Assembly (NCBI GenBank): GCA_035578175.1
Contig: JAQMRL010000015.1
Location: 20,596,447-20,660,446, forward strand
Origin: Catonia carolina
Lineage: Eukaryota; Arthropoda; Insecta; Hemiptera; Achilidae
Length of the DNA: 64,000 bases
Direction: 5' to 3'
The notes under the pieces are model-generated. The model searched no databases, was not told where the DNA came from, and saw only the letters and a program-made list of their open reading frames with translations. Positions 52,822 to 63,242 of this stretch are shown here, in pieces (within the stretch, counting starts at the first letter, position 1; each line of letters begins with the position of its first letter). The translations under genes and the position numbers were made by a program.

Positions 52822-53757
52822 GGGTGATTCAAAAAGAGCGCCGGTTTTCATATAGCAAATTAAGAGATTTATTTTATTGAAAAACTGAAAAAAAATACAT
52901 CAACAAGTTCATCTTACCTTCCGATTTCATGTATGAAAAATGATGTCATGCATGTGTCCTCCTCTACTGCGCTGGCACGCATCAACTCTGTCCATGAAAT
53001 TGGATATCACTGCACGACAAGTTTCGACTTCCATTTGCCCGATAACCCGTCGAATTAAACCCCACATACGGCAGTTCTGTTTATTAACAAAACCGTTTAA
53101 GTGGAAGTGCGCCTCATCACTGAAAATGATTTTGTTTGCGAAGGTGTTATCATCCTGAAGTTTTCTCAATACCCAGTCAACAAACTGTCGTCTCTTCTGG
53201 TGGTCTGCCACTTTCAAATGTTGCGTCAACTGAATTTTATACGGGTGATATGGGAGATCGTACCAAAGAATTCTCCGTACAGAAGAACATAGTAAACCCA
53301 ATTGTTGAGAACGGCGACGTATTGATTTTGCTGGGCTAACAGCCACACTGTCACGAACCAACGCAACGTTCTGCTCAGTTCGGCCAGAACGACGACGTCC
53401 AGAACTTTTAAGGTCGACTGTTGAACCCGTCTCAAAAAACTTTTTCATGAGCCTGCGAACTGTTGATTCATTAGGTGCTTCATTACGTCCCAGAGTACCG
53501 CGAAGTCGCCTGACAGTAGCCGCATAACTCTCTCCACTCTGGTAAAATGTTTTGACGATTAACACTCGTTGCGCAATAGTAAACTTCTCCATGGTTAGAC
53601 ACAGACTGCGAGAGTACTACACTGCGAACAAGAGAAACTACAACTGAATCGTTAATCGGAATGTTCTCCGAAATAGAAATGAGGTCTAACAATGTTGCCA
53701 ACCGATAAACAAAAATTTACCAGCCGTTTAAAAACCGGCGCTCTTTTTGAATCACCC
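52822..53757 (-). mobile_element. E3: mariner-like element, internally deleted
   Basis: 936 bp, perfect GGGTGATTCAAAAAGAGCGC ends. TA precedes at 52820-52821; the other side reads GT. It lies in MITE F2 close to the position where E2 lies in F1, in the opposite orientation. Confidence 0.95.
52927..53592 (-). pseudogene. E3 transposase: open but missing part of the catalytic core
   Basis: A 221-codon frame with the same N-terminus as E1 and E2 (MEKFTIAQRVLIVKTFYQSG) and IIFSDEAHFHLNGFVNKQN with the first catalytic Asp. It then jumps after MWGLI to RRVIGQMEVETCRAVISNFM, keeping slightly more of the C-terminus than E2. The second and third Asp are deleted. In-frame deletion leaves an apparently translatable DNA-binding protein. 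Confidence 0.9.
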
Positions 53758-53909
53758 GTTACGTTGACCTGATCCAACGTAATGAACACTTTTCAAAGAT
53801 CAAACGGATACTAACTCACTGACCGCCTCGGGGGTCTCTTTATTTAGGCGGTTCAAAAAGATAATTCCAGAGAAGCAGAGAAATTCCATGCAAATAATAA
53901 AGTATAATA

Positions 53910-54689
53910 ATCTGGTGTGAAACACTCACACAACTTTCTCTTGCCAATGCAAATAATTTACAATATAATTTAACATTAATAATAAAATATTAGAAATAAA
54001 CAAAAAACTAACCTCAAAAACATAACCTTATTTTAATCATGAGTGAATGACGCAAAATGACAATCGAACTCATTGGCTTAAAAATACGGAAAATCACGCT
54101 TTCACGCTAAACTAGGCTCTGTAGAGAAAAATGCTCTAAACAAAAGTTGTAGATCTTTTAATTTTCTATAAATTTAATTATATACACTTTTTTCGTAAAA
54201 TGCATACTAAGACCGAAATGTTAAAAAAATCGATTTTTCTCACGTTTTCGTGAGAAAAAAAACAGAAAATCGCTAATTACCGCTAAACTAAGCGTTATAC
54301 AAACAAATGTTTGAAATAAAAGTTGTAGAATTTTATATTTTCTACAACTTTTATTATATAACGTTTTGCGCTAAAATGCATATTAAAGCCGCAATCTTAA
54401 AAAGAAAATGTTTTTACGTAAAAACAGCCTCACGCAGAATTTCAGCAAACATGGCGCCTACCCTATATTGTAGAGCATAAAAAATGTAGTAAACCAGGCG
54501 ATTTAAAAAAAATTCGTAGGACTAGTTTTTGAGAAAATCGCAAAAAAGTGAAAAATTATACGAATAAACTACTACTTCCGGTTGACCGATTTTGATGAAA
54601 ATGTTCGTGTCGGGTCCGGTAGTAATATGTAACTTAAGTTTCAAGTTTCAAGTTCGTACGATGTTCCGTTCTTGAGATATTCTGTTCAC

Positions 54690-54729
<40 letters not shown>

Positions 54730-54896
54730 ACAGACACACACACAGACACACACACACAGACCAATCGCTAAAAACATGTTTTTTGGGTTCAGGGGGTCTG
54801 AAAACGTATATATCTGGTGAAAACTCGATTTCGAAAAATCGACATGAAAACAATACTTTCCTTCCTATATATTCATATAGGCAAGAGAAAGTAAAA
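53910..54896 (-). mobile_element. A15: full-length repeat A in F2
   Basis: From TCTGGTGTGAAACACTCACA to GGCAAGAGAAAGTAAAA, with (CA)n at 54689-54757. The flanking F2 sequence shows no clear target duplication. Confidence 0.92.
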
Positions 54897-55156
54897 AACC
54901 CTTTTTACTGGAAAAGTCGTAACTATTGTAAATAAGTAAATAGATCTATTGTAAATAGAATAAAAGGTGTTACAGGTAATCAACCGACCCTTTCATAAAT
55001 AGTTGTTCAACAAAGACCCTTTATAAATAGGTATCCTTTTATAACTGACCCTATTGTTACTTTTTCACTTTATTATCTACTCTTTACCATTTTATGAATT
55101 AAGTACTAGAAATTTTGCGAACCATGCTCTTCTTCGATATTTTTACAATATTATTA

Positions 55157-56125
55157 CAGTTGAACCCGGTTTTAACGGCCTTGGACTTTACGTCAACTTG
55201 AACTTAACGTCATTATTTTAGGCGTTGCGTCAAACGTTTATCTGAAAAACCCCTGTTTTAACGTCATTAACTCGGTTGTTGCGTCTAAATTTTTTCGATG
55301 AAATCATTTTTTACTTCACGTACAACGATTGTGAACTTGCCGTTATTTATCGGTAAATTGTTTGCAAAAGAAAAGTACAGTATACAGTAATATAGTACAA
55401 TAGTCTTGTGAATAGTTTTTGCTTGTGCGAAGGGATTAAAATGATATTGTTAAGCTGTTCATATGTGTGTCTATGTCAAGGTCAGTTTTGGGACTGCGCC
55501 CTCTATGTGACATGTGATACTTAGTAGTTAGTACTGTACCTAACTTTCACATCAGACTATCCACATTTAAGAAAATTCTGTATAAAATTCTCTAATACTG
55601 AAGAAGGACTGAGCAAGAGGAAGATGAAGAGGACACCGTTACGCCAACATTGCAGGAGGCAATGCTAGCGGCTAAAACTTTGTTAAGATTTCACCGACAC
55701 CGAGAGACATCTGCCGGTACAGAGCATCACGTGTAACAAGTGTACAACATTACGGAGAGGATTTATTTCGCAGAACGAGGTGTTCAAAAGAAAACCACTG
55801 ATTTCTTCCAATAAAGTAGGTAACGTATCATTATGTAGTTTATGTACATACAAATACGTATTTTGGTTTCCGTATTTTAATACAAATTCTACCTACTTAC
55901 ACAAAATGGTTATTAGTCTATTTTATTAGGGTATTACGACTTAAAAATCACAAAAATAAAAAACATGTAGCACAACATTACGTAAATTATTAGTAATTTA
56001 TACGAAATATTCTTAGTTTAGTTAGATTTACCTTGACACAAGTGTTAACTTCGTTATAACGTCACTCGGATACAACGGTAAAATTTAATCTGTCCTTTCA
56101 ATGACGCTAAAACCGAGTTCGACTG
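55157..56125 (+). mobile_element. Pogo/Tigger-like element, internally deleted
   Basis: 969 bp between TA dinucleotides. Left end CAGTTGAACCCGGTTTTAAC, right end inverted CAGTCGAACTCGGTTTTAGC: imperfect pogo-type inverted repeats. A second inward repeat (AACGTCATT motifs) occurs near both ends. It starts 8 bp after F2 ends. Confidence 0.85.
55600..55812 (+). pseudogene. Pogo-like transposase C-terminal remnant
   Basis: Peptide EEEDEEDTVTPTLQEAMLAA, KTLLRFHRHRE, then after a stop ITERIYFAERGVQKKTTDFF. An acidic stretch plus a terminal (I/T)TDFF is typical of the C-terminus of pogo/Tigger transposases. The CENP-B DNA-binding and DDE domains are gone. Confidence 0.75.
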
Positions 56126-56930
56126 TATTATTATTATTATTTCATTGAGTGAAAAGTTCCCAATTCTTGTCACGTTTAGGGAAAATAAAAATTACTCCAA
56201 GCACTCTAAAGAGCCTCGGAAATGGAACTGGCAACAATGGAAAATACATTATTGGTATGGCAATTTTAAAGGGATTAGAAAAATGCACGTGTTATCAAGG
56301 TAGTCGTGCTATTGAGGGTCTACACCTTCATCTAAATCTTCATACTATGTTGAGAGAGAACTAAATATAAAGAAAATATCCTACCTATATATACTTAAGA
56401 AACATTTAGTACAAAACCCAGAAATTTTATTCGATGTAGCCTAATACAATTTAGTTGCTATGCTCTGAACTTTAGAATAATTAAAAGGCACGTTTGATAT
56501 GAAGAAGCTGTTTTGTTATTTATTTACGGATACTTGAATAGTTTATAAGTTAGATTAGATTTAGAATAACTTTTCCAATTTAATAACTTAAAGGTACCGT
56601 CACATAAATTACCACTAATTCCACGGGTGCTTTTAAATCGTGGTACAAAATAATAATTAATGTATAATATAAGATTATAAATTAAACGAGTTAAATGTAA
56701 AAGTAAATTTTGGTAAACTGCAATAATCTTTTAGTGAATATGTTTCTAGTAATTTTATTAATTTTTGACAGATTTTGATGAGATATTCAAAGAAGATCAT
56801 GTAAACAAATAATCATTAAATGATTGTTTCCCTAGATGACAGTAGATCATGAATTAAATAACTAACTTAATAAATAACTAGATTTATATGACAAAGCACC
56901 AGCCAGCTTCAACTGTATGAACAATGTATT
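56126..56930. other. Unassigned DNA
   Basis: A 71-codon open stretch at 56149-56364 with no recognised domain; otherwise AT-rich. Confidence 0.4.
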
Positions 56931-56934
56931 CAAA

Positions 56935-57770
56935 ATTCATTAAAATTTGTCTGCTGAGATGCTACAACTTTTCCATGTTGTTTTACGGTGTTGAGTCCTG
57001 GATACACGAACAGACAGTCACTAAAAAACTGGAAGTTTAAAATGTGGTTGTATCTGAGAATCCTACTGATATCATGGAAGGACCACATAACCAATATTGA
57101 AGTCCTTCAAATAATGAAAAAAGTAAAGAAATCTTAAATACTATAAAAATTCACAAGCTTCATTCAATACTTAAAGCGTAATGATAAATAACAGTATATA
57201 CTCCATCTGCCCATAATAGACAGGTGGAGTGTCAAATTATTTACACTCAATCTGTTCGTTGCAGGGCTAAAATAAATAGTTCTGTTTCTTATCAAATGGT
57301 CAGCCAATTAAATGACTGAATCATTTAAGAACAGAAGAGGTAGAGGTGTACTGTGACACTAATCAGAGTTATCTCCTCTGAAAGTAATGAATTTCATTAT
57401 ACAGCCAGACCCTGTGGTGAATGAAGTGAAAGTGTCATTTGCAGAGTGCAAAATATGTGCTTTTCAGAGGGCCCGGCATGCTGATAAGCATACTTTTCCA
57501 CTCAGTGAGGAAGGCAATGGTAAACCACCTCACTCCTCGTTTTACTTAGTAAAACCTCTGCAGGTTCAAACCAGCCTTTCAGCTGTTGACCTAAACAACA
57601 ACATATACACCATACGTCTATCCATCTTTCAAGGGAAGATACACAGTAATGGCGGCCCGGGGCGAAGGAGAACTTTTTGGTTGCAGAACCTGAGGGGACC
57701 GTACGGGAAAACATCCAATTGTACAGGGTTCCGGCCAACGATAGCCATGCTGAATCGCTAATAACAGAAG
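56935..57770 (+). pseudogene. LINE reverse-transcriptase C-terminal fragment, split by SINE B13
   Basis: The first part (56935-57206), in broken frames, includes MLFYGVESWIHEQ and MWLYLRILLISWKDHITN, the region after the RT domain of many insect LINEs (usually W-x-R-R-I-L-x-I-S-W-x-D-H-x-T-N). The second part (57614-57770) continues LSIFQGKIHSNGGPGRRRTF and WLQNLRG, the C-terminal basic W-L-x-N-L-R motif. B13 sits between them. Several frameshifts; dead. Confidence 0.8.
57207..57602 (+). mobile_element. B13: SINE-like repeat with 11-bp target duplication
   Basis: 396 bp, flanked by ATATACTCCAT (57196-57206) and ATATACACCAT (57603-57613), one mismatch. It interrupts a LINE reading frame, so both ends are certain: start CTGCCCATAATAGACAGGTG, end GACCTAAACAACAAC. 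This establishes family B as a retroposon with an AAC tail. No tRNA-type A/B box pair lies at its 5' end. Confidence 0.93.
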
Positions 57771-58308
57771 CTAAAGATTTGTATGTTAAAACCCGAAAAA
57801 GCCCAAGAGGATTTTTCTTCAATTATAGTAACCCCGAGATTTTCTGTTACATCAAATAATTTTTAAAATTAATTAAAAAATTTTTAAATTCGTTAAAAGG
57901 AACACTGTGTTATTTAAAAAAAACAAGTACAATCATAATTATGAAACTCGACACAATGATGACTTAAGAATTGAAAAATATAGTAGACTACTTCAAAGTT
58001 CTCAAAACGAATTTACTAAAATTCCGTTCGGTTTTTTAACAGATTACCATCTAAAATAAGACTCCTAAATATTTTTTAAAAAAATTTATCGGAAAGTAAA
58101 AGCTTTTTTAAATAATCTTTTTTGATAAAGATTTTAATACTGTAGTACCTGCATGTGTATAATAATATTTTTATACATTTTTATTTATAAATGTATCTTT
58201 TTTACTTAAAAAAAAACCAAGTAATTAGAGGAAAGATCCGTGGGTTTGAGGAACACCCCATTTGGTTATCCATTTTACGCGCGGGAGCTTAGCCGTTCTA
58301 GGGTAATT
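57771..58308. other. Unassigned AT-rich DNA
   Basis: No feature recognised. Confidence 0.4.
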
Positions 58309-58554
58309 ATTTTTTTTTAGCTTTTTATTTGTTATCGGGAACTGTACATTATTAACAACTACCCAATTTGATCGCTGCTTTCCGCTGTATTATTTTGACG
58401 TGGATTTGACATGAGTTTGAACAGGCACCCCAGTAGAGTTTGTTCATGGATGGCTGTCAGCGGTTACCATACAAAGTCGCTTGCCCAACCAGTGTTACTT
58501 AATAAATAATAGCGACTTTCTACCAGCTGACTGACTGGGCTGGCCCGGAGGCCA
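58309..58554 (-). mobile_element. S1: short poly(A) retroposon
   Basis: On the minus strand, from TGGCCTCCGGGCCAGCCC at 58554 to an A-rich tail (T-run about 58309-58319, with GCTTTTTATT). It is flanked by GGGTAATT (left) and GGGTAAATT (right), a probable target duplication. S2 at 61340-61524 is a second copy lacking about 45 bp. No tRNA-type promoter identified. Confidence 0.72.
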
Positions 58555-58634
58555 GGGTAAATTTAAGTAATTTTTTTTGTAAATAAATATATGTTATAAT
58601 TTTAATTGAGGTTTTATTATTTATAAACAACTAT

Positions 58635-58855
58635 ATTCTGAAAGATATGGGTTGCTCCAATCTATATTACACGGAAGAATAGCTGGACAACGTAGTGTGG
58701 GGAGAAGACTTATTTCCTGGTTGAAAAATCTGAGAATGTGGTACGCGAAAACGACAACACAGCTGTTTTGAGCAGCAGTGAATAAGGTTTAGATTGTTTA
58801 TAATGGTGGCTAACATCCGAAACGGATATGAACCTAAAAAAGAAGAAGAAAGAAC
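58635..58855 (+). pseudogene. LINE reverse-transcriptase C-terminus with short tail
   Basis: Reads LQSILHGRIAGQRSVGRRLI then SWLKNLRMWYAKTTTQLF and a stop, the basic C-terminal motif (G-R-R-x-x-S-W-L-K-N-L-R) also seen at 57.7 kb. The frame continues beyond the stop with VANIRNGYEP-like sequence. The tail AAAAAAGAAGAAGAAAG may be the LINE 3' end. Confidence 0.75.
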
Positions 58856-58899
58856 CCGGAATTAAAATCACATTATATATTTTTATATGAAATAAATGG

Positions 58900-59119
58900 A
58901 TAATAGTTTTTACAAGACGAGTACGTTGCAATCTGTTTAATTTAAGAACAATAAGCATTCCCATGTCCCAATGAGATGAGAATGATATGTATGACGTGTA
59001 AATAAGATGTAGTTTTTTTACAGTCTTAGAAAGTATGGTTAATTGAACCGCAACCATTAAAGTACACTGGTAACCACTGTCTAGTATTCACATCTGTATA
59101 AAATCTTTACTAGGATTTT
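58900..59119 (-). mobile_element. C9a: headless SINE C body (duplication unit 1)
   Basis: TACGTTGCAATCTGTTTAAT, CCAATGAGATGAGAATGATA, GTGTATAAAATCTTTACTAGG-like sequence; stops at ACTAGGATTT before box B. Confidence 0.83.
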
Positions 59120-59133
59120 TTTTTGGCTTTTTT

Positions 59134-60103
59134 ACTTTCTCTTGCCTATATGAATATATAGGAAGGAAAGTATTGTTTTCATGTCGATTTTTCGAAATCG
59201 AGTTTTCACCGGATCTATACGGTTTCAGACCCCCTAAACCCAAAAAACATGTTTTTAGCGATTGGTCTGTGTGTGTGTCTGTGTGTGTGTGTGTCTGTCT
59301 GTGTGTCTGTGTGTCTGTGTGTGAACAGAATATCTCAAGAACGGAACATCGTACGAACTTGAAACTTGAAACTTAAGTTACATACCACTACCGGACGCGA
59401 CACGAACATTTTCATCAAAATCGGTCAACCGGAAGTAGTAGTTTATTCGTATAATTTTTCACTTTTTTGCGATTTTCTCAAAAACTGGTCCTACGATTTT
59501 TTTTAAAATCGCTTATTTTACTCAATTTTTTATTCTCTACAAGATAGGGTAGGCGCCATGTTTGCTGAAATTCTCGGTGAGGCTGTTTTCACGTAAAAAC
59601 GTTGTTTTTTTAAGATTACGGCTTTAATATAAATTTTAGCGCAAAAACTTATATAATAAAAGTTTTAGAGAATTTAGAAACCTACAACTTTTATTTCAAA
59701 CATTTTTTTGTATAACGCTTAGTTTAGCGGTAATTTGCGATTTTCTGTTTTTTTCTCACGAAAACGTGAGAAAAATCGATTTTTTTAACATTTCGGTCTT
59801 AGTATGTATTTTACGACAAAAGTGTATATAATTAAATTTATAGAAAATTAAAAGATCTACAACTTTTGTTTAGAGCATTTTTCTCTACAGAGCCTAGTTT
59901 AGCGTGAAAGCGTGATTTTCCGTATTTTTAAGCCAAGCTGAGTTCGATTGTCATTTTGCGTCATTCACTCATGATTAAAATAAGGTTATGTTTTTGAGGT
60001 TAGTTTTTGTTCATTTCTAATGTTTTAATACTAATGTTAGGTTTATTGTTAATTATTTGCATTGGCAAGAGAAAGTTGTGTGAGTGTTTCACACCAGATT
60101 TTT
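59134..60103 (+). mobile_element. A16: full-length repeat A (duplication unit 1)
   Basis: ACTTTCTCTTGCCTATATGA start, GGCAAGAGAAAGTTGTGTGA and CACACCAGATTTTT end. (GT)n tract at 59268-59322 broken by regular TCTG units. Confidence 0.93.
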
Positions 60104-60118
60104 ATATGAAATAAATGG

Positions 60119-60338
60119 ATAATAGTTTTTACAAGACGAGTACGTTGCAATCTGTTTAATTTAAGAACAATAAGAATTCCCATGTCCCAATGAGATGAGA
60201 ATGATATGTATGACGTGTAAATAAGGTGTAGTTTTTTACAGTCTTAGAAAGTATGGTTAATTGAACCGCAAACATTAAAGTACACTGGTAACCACTGTCT
60301 AGTATTTACATCTGTATAAAATCTTTACTAGGATTTTT
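60119..60338 (-). mobile_element. C9b: headless SINE C body (duplication unit 2)
   Basis: Same as C9a. Its missing head is found at 61525-61619, beyond A17 and S2: TTACTAGGATTT here continues as ACTAGGATTTGAACCAAG there. Confidence 0.85.
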
Positions 60339-60351
60339 TTTTGGCTTTTTT

Positions 60352-60492
60352 ACTTTCTCTTGCCTATATGAATATATAGGAAGGAAAGTATTGTTTTCAT
60401 GTCGATTTTTCGAAATCGAGTTTTCACCGGATCTATACGTTTTCAGACCCCCTGAACCCAAAAAACATGTTTTTAGCGATTGGTCTGTGTGT

Positions 60493-60539
<47 letters not shown>

Positions 60540-61339
60540 TGTGTGTCTGTGTGTGAACAGAATATCTCAAGAACGGAACATCGTACGAACTTGAAACTTG
60601 AAACTTAAGTTACATACCACTACCGGACGCGACACGAACATTTTCATCAAAATCGGTCAACCGGAAGTAGTAGTTTATTCGTATAATTTTTCAGTTTTTT
60701 GCGATTTTCTCAAAAACTGGTCCTACGATTTTTTTTAAAATCGCCTATTTTACTCAATTTTTTATTCTCTACAAGATAGGGTAGGCGCCATGTTTGCTGA
60801 AATTCTCGGTGAGGCTGTTTTCACGTAAAAACGTTGTTTTTTTAAGATTACGGCTTTAATATAAATTTTAGCGCAAAAACCAATATAATAAAAGTTTTAG
60901 AGAATTTAAAAACCTACAACTTTTGTTTCAACTATGTTTTTCTATAACGCTTAGTTTAGCGGTAATTTGCGATTTTCTGTTTTTTTTCTCACGAAAACGT
61001 GAGAAAAATCGATTTTTTTAACATTTCGGTCTTAGTATGCATTTTACGACAAAAGTGTATATAATAAAAGTTATAGAAAATTAAAAGATCTACAACTTTT
61101 GTTTAGAGCATTTTTCTCTACAGAGCCTAGTTTAGCGTGAAAGCGTGATTTTCCGTATTTTTAAGCCAAACTGAGGTTGATTTTCATTTTGCATCATTCA
61201 CTCATGATTAAAATAAGGTTATGTTTTTGAGGTTAGTTTTTTGTTTATTTCTAATATTTTATTATTAATGTTAGGTTTATTGTTAATTATTTGCATTGGC
61301 AAGAGAAAGTTGTGTGAGTGTTTCACACCAGATTTTTTT
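60352..61339 (+). mobile_element. A17: full-length repeat A (duplication unit 2)
   Basis: Complete copy with (GT)n at 60484-60555. The 3' end CACACCAGATTTTTTT runs directly into S2. It probably inserted in the T-run of S2, since the T-run continues on both sides without target duplication. Confidence 0.93.
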
Positions 61340-61524
61340 GTTATCGGGAACTGTACATTATTGACAACTACCCAATTTGATGGTTTGAACAGGGACTCCT
61401 AGTAGATTTTGTTCATGGATGCCTGTCAGCTGGTCACCATACAAAGTTGCTCGCCCAACCGGTGTTACTTAACAAATAATAGCGACTTTCTACCAGCTGA
61501 CTGACTGGGCTGGCCCGGAGGCCA
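61340..61524 (-). mobile_element. S2: short poly(A) retroposon inside SINE C
   Basis: Matches S1 (GTTATCGGGAACTGTACATT, CGACTTTCTACCAGCTGACTG, GGCCCGGAGGCCA). Together with the T-run at about 60335-60351 it is flanked by ACTAGGATTT on both sides (60328-60337 and 61525-61534), the target duplication within SINE C9. Confidence 0.8.
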
Positions 61525-61619
61525 ACTAGGATTTGAACCAAGAATTTTAGTGTCCGAACATCAGCTGTTAAGCAGCTGAATCGCGGTGACGACTTTACCT
61601 CTACACCAATCCGGTGGAT
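61525..61619 (-). mobile_element. C9 head: tRNA-like head of the split SINE C
   Basis: Contains the box B complement GATTTGAACC, the inverted repeat CAGCTGTTAAGCAGCTG and the box A region complement CCTCTACACCA, ending AATCCGGTGG. It completes the C9b body. Confidence 0.88.
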
Positions 61620-61794
61620 TAAATAAATAAAAATACATAAATTTTAAGTTACACAGCTGTTATTTTAAGACGACACACGACTGAATCGAACAAAATTGCT
61701 TGACCTTGAATTTAGATTTACCGACTAACCTACAGTGTAAACAATTGTATTCCATAACATCATCAACATCGTCAACATCATCTTCTTCCTGCCG

Positions 61795-61955
61795 GCCGCA
61801 TTGGCGTAGTTGGTAGTATGCTCGCCTCTCATCAGGCGGTCTTGGGTTCGAATCCCATTCAGGCATATTTTCATACGTTATAAAAAATAATTTCATCCTT
61901 CACCGTCGGCATTAGCAGTAATTGCAGAACAGTCGGACGTTAAACCCCCCCCCCA
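61795..61955 (+). mobile_element. N2: tRNA-derived SINE with intact head
   Basis: Head with box A TGGCGTAGTTGGTAG and box B GGGTTCGAATCCC, 5-bp anticodon-like stem CGCCT/AGGCG with a 6-nt loop, body TTCACCGTCGGCATTAGCAG and GAACAGTCGGACGTTAAAC, then a C-run and A-run tail. The loop is too short and the acceptor stem does not close, so it is a SINE rather than a tRNA gene. N1 is the second copy. Confidence 0.82.
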
Positions 61956-63242
61956 AAAATCATCTTCCTCTACGCATTGTACTATCACCGCTATTAATTT
62001 TGTTACCTTTTCTATAACTGTTATTCATTTTGTTTTCAGTAAATGTTTTCAAAAATTATAAATAATTTAGTTTTTCTTTTCGAAGCAATACCATTGGGTA
62101 TTGTCTTCGTCATGTGAACACTTTCATGTTATTTACTTATAGTTTTGTTTTTAAACTGATTGTAAATAATCTCAGATGAAAATAAAGTTATACAGTAATG
62201 AAATATAAAGAAAAATAAATTTATATTTAGATTCACATTGCTAAATCGGGCATAATAAAAGAAAGATAGTTATTTAAATTTTATATTAGTTGCGGAAATT
62301 AACAAATAACATAACTATAATAATAGGAAAAGAATTTGAAGAACAAATAAACATCACGAAAATGTTATTGTATTAGTGAATATTTACATGCAAGAAAAGT
62401 TTATTGGTTTCACAAAGTTTTAATTTTTCTTAAAGTTCAGTCAAGTTGAGTCTTTGTGACATCTATTTTTCTGTCTGTAATTACTTCTTATAAATTAGTT
62501 ACATTTCTTTTCTCCCTCTCTCTCTTTTTCAACTTCATTTTCCTTCCATCATCAAATTATTTTATTTGTTTTTGATCGTCATTTTTCTTCCTTATTATAT
62601 TCTTCTCTTTCTAAGCTACTGTTTTCTTTATTCGTTAAATTTTTAAGTTATTTTTTCTTATTCAAAATAAAGTTAGCGGTAAAAAAACATATTTTTTTGT
62701 TCGTGTCTAATCAGTTAATGTAACGGCGAGTAATTTAAAGTCTTTTACAATTTCTTTAACTATGTTTCTCAAGCCTTAAGGAATAATTTTTTTAAATTAT
62801 AGGTCTACAAAAAAGTTATATCTGTAATAAAACTTTTTCTTTATTGAACTTCATTTATCTTTAATTATGTTAATTAATTCAAGAGAAATCTCATTTCTTA
62901 TTAAAATAATTATTCTTTTAAGTTTGTTTTCTTCTATTCTGATTGGTTTAAATCACTTTGATGTTTAATTATATTTTTAGGGACAAACATTTTTTAATGA
63001 CTTTTTATTTGTCAATCAGATACAATTCTCTTCATACATTCTGTACTTCAATTTTATATACAGGCTGTGCCTGAAATTTACTTTCAGAGATTGATCTTTG
63101 CATGAAATAAGGAAAACAATTCCAATAAGCGTAAATTCGAAAACTTTCATATTCTGTTTACCCGCCAGTTAGTTTTTTTAATTTTTTATTTACAACTGCC
63201 ATCTAGTTTGGGACTAATAAGCCATATTTTCTTACCTAAATA
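61956..63242. other. Unassigned AT-rich DNA
   Basis: 1.3 kb with a pyrimidine-rich stretch (about 62510-62610) and no recognised gene. At 63062 CAGGCTGTGCCTGAAATTTA preceded by TA might be a lone DNA-transposon end; no partner found. Confidence 0.4.

Larger units (their letters stand above)
52616..55148. mobile_element. F2: MITE with about 45-bp inverted repeats, host to E3 and A15
   Basis: TA on both sides. The left end TTGTGACAATATCGAAGAA and the inverted right end TTGTAAAAATATCGAAGAAG continue as matching inverted sequence through GGCATGGTTCGC and AAATTTTTAGTA, about 45 bp. Excluding E3 and A15 it is about 600 bp. Not coding. Together with F1 it defines the family. Confidence 0.9.
58879..61316. 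repeat. Tandem duplication, unit 1219 bp
   Basis: Unit 1 (58879-60097) and unit 2 (60098-61316) each contain a headless SINE C body (minus), a T-run GGATTTTTTTTTGGC and a full A element (plus). The junction falls at the A 3' end: CACACCAG is followed by ATTTTTATATGAAATAAATG, the same sequence that starts unit 1. The units differ at perhaps 2-3 per cent of sites plus microsatellite length. Confidence 0.9.

Noticed and set aside
61795..61870. A functional tRNA gene
   Set aside because: Box A and box B are good but the anticodon loop is 6 nt and the acceptor stem does not pair; the same body with a poly(A) tail recurs at 41.6 kb, so it is a SINE.
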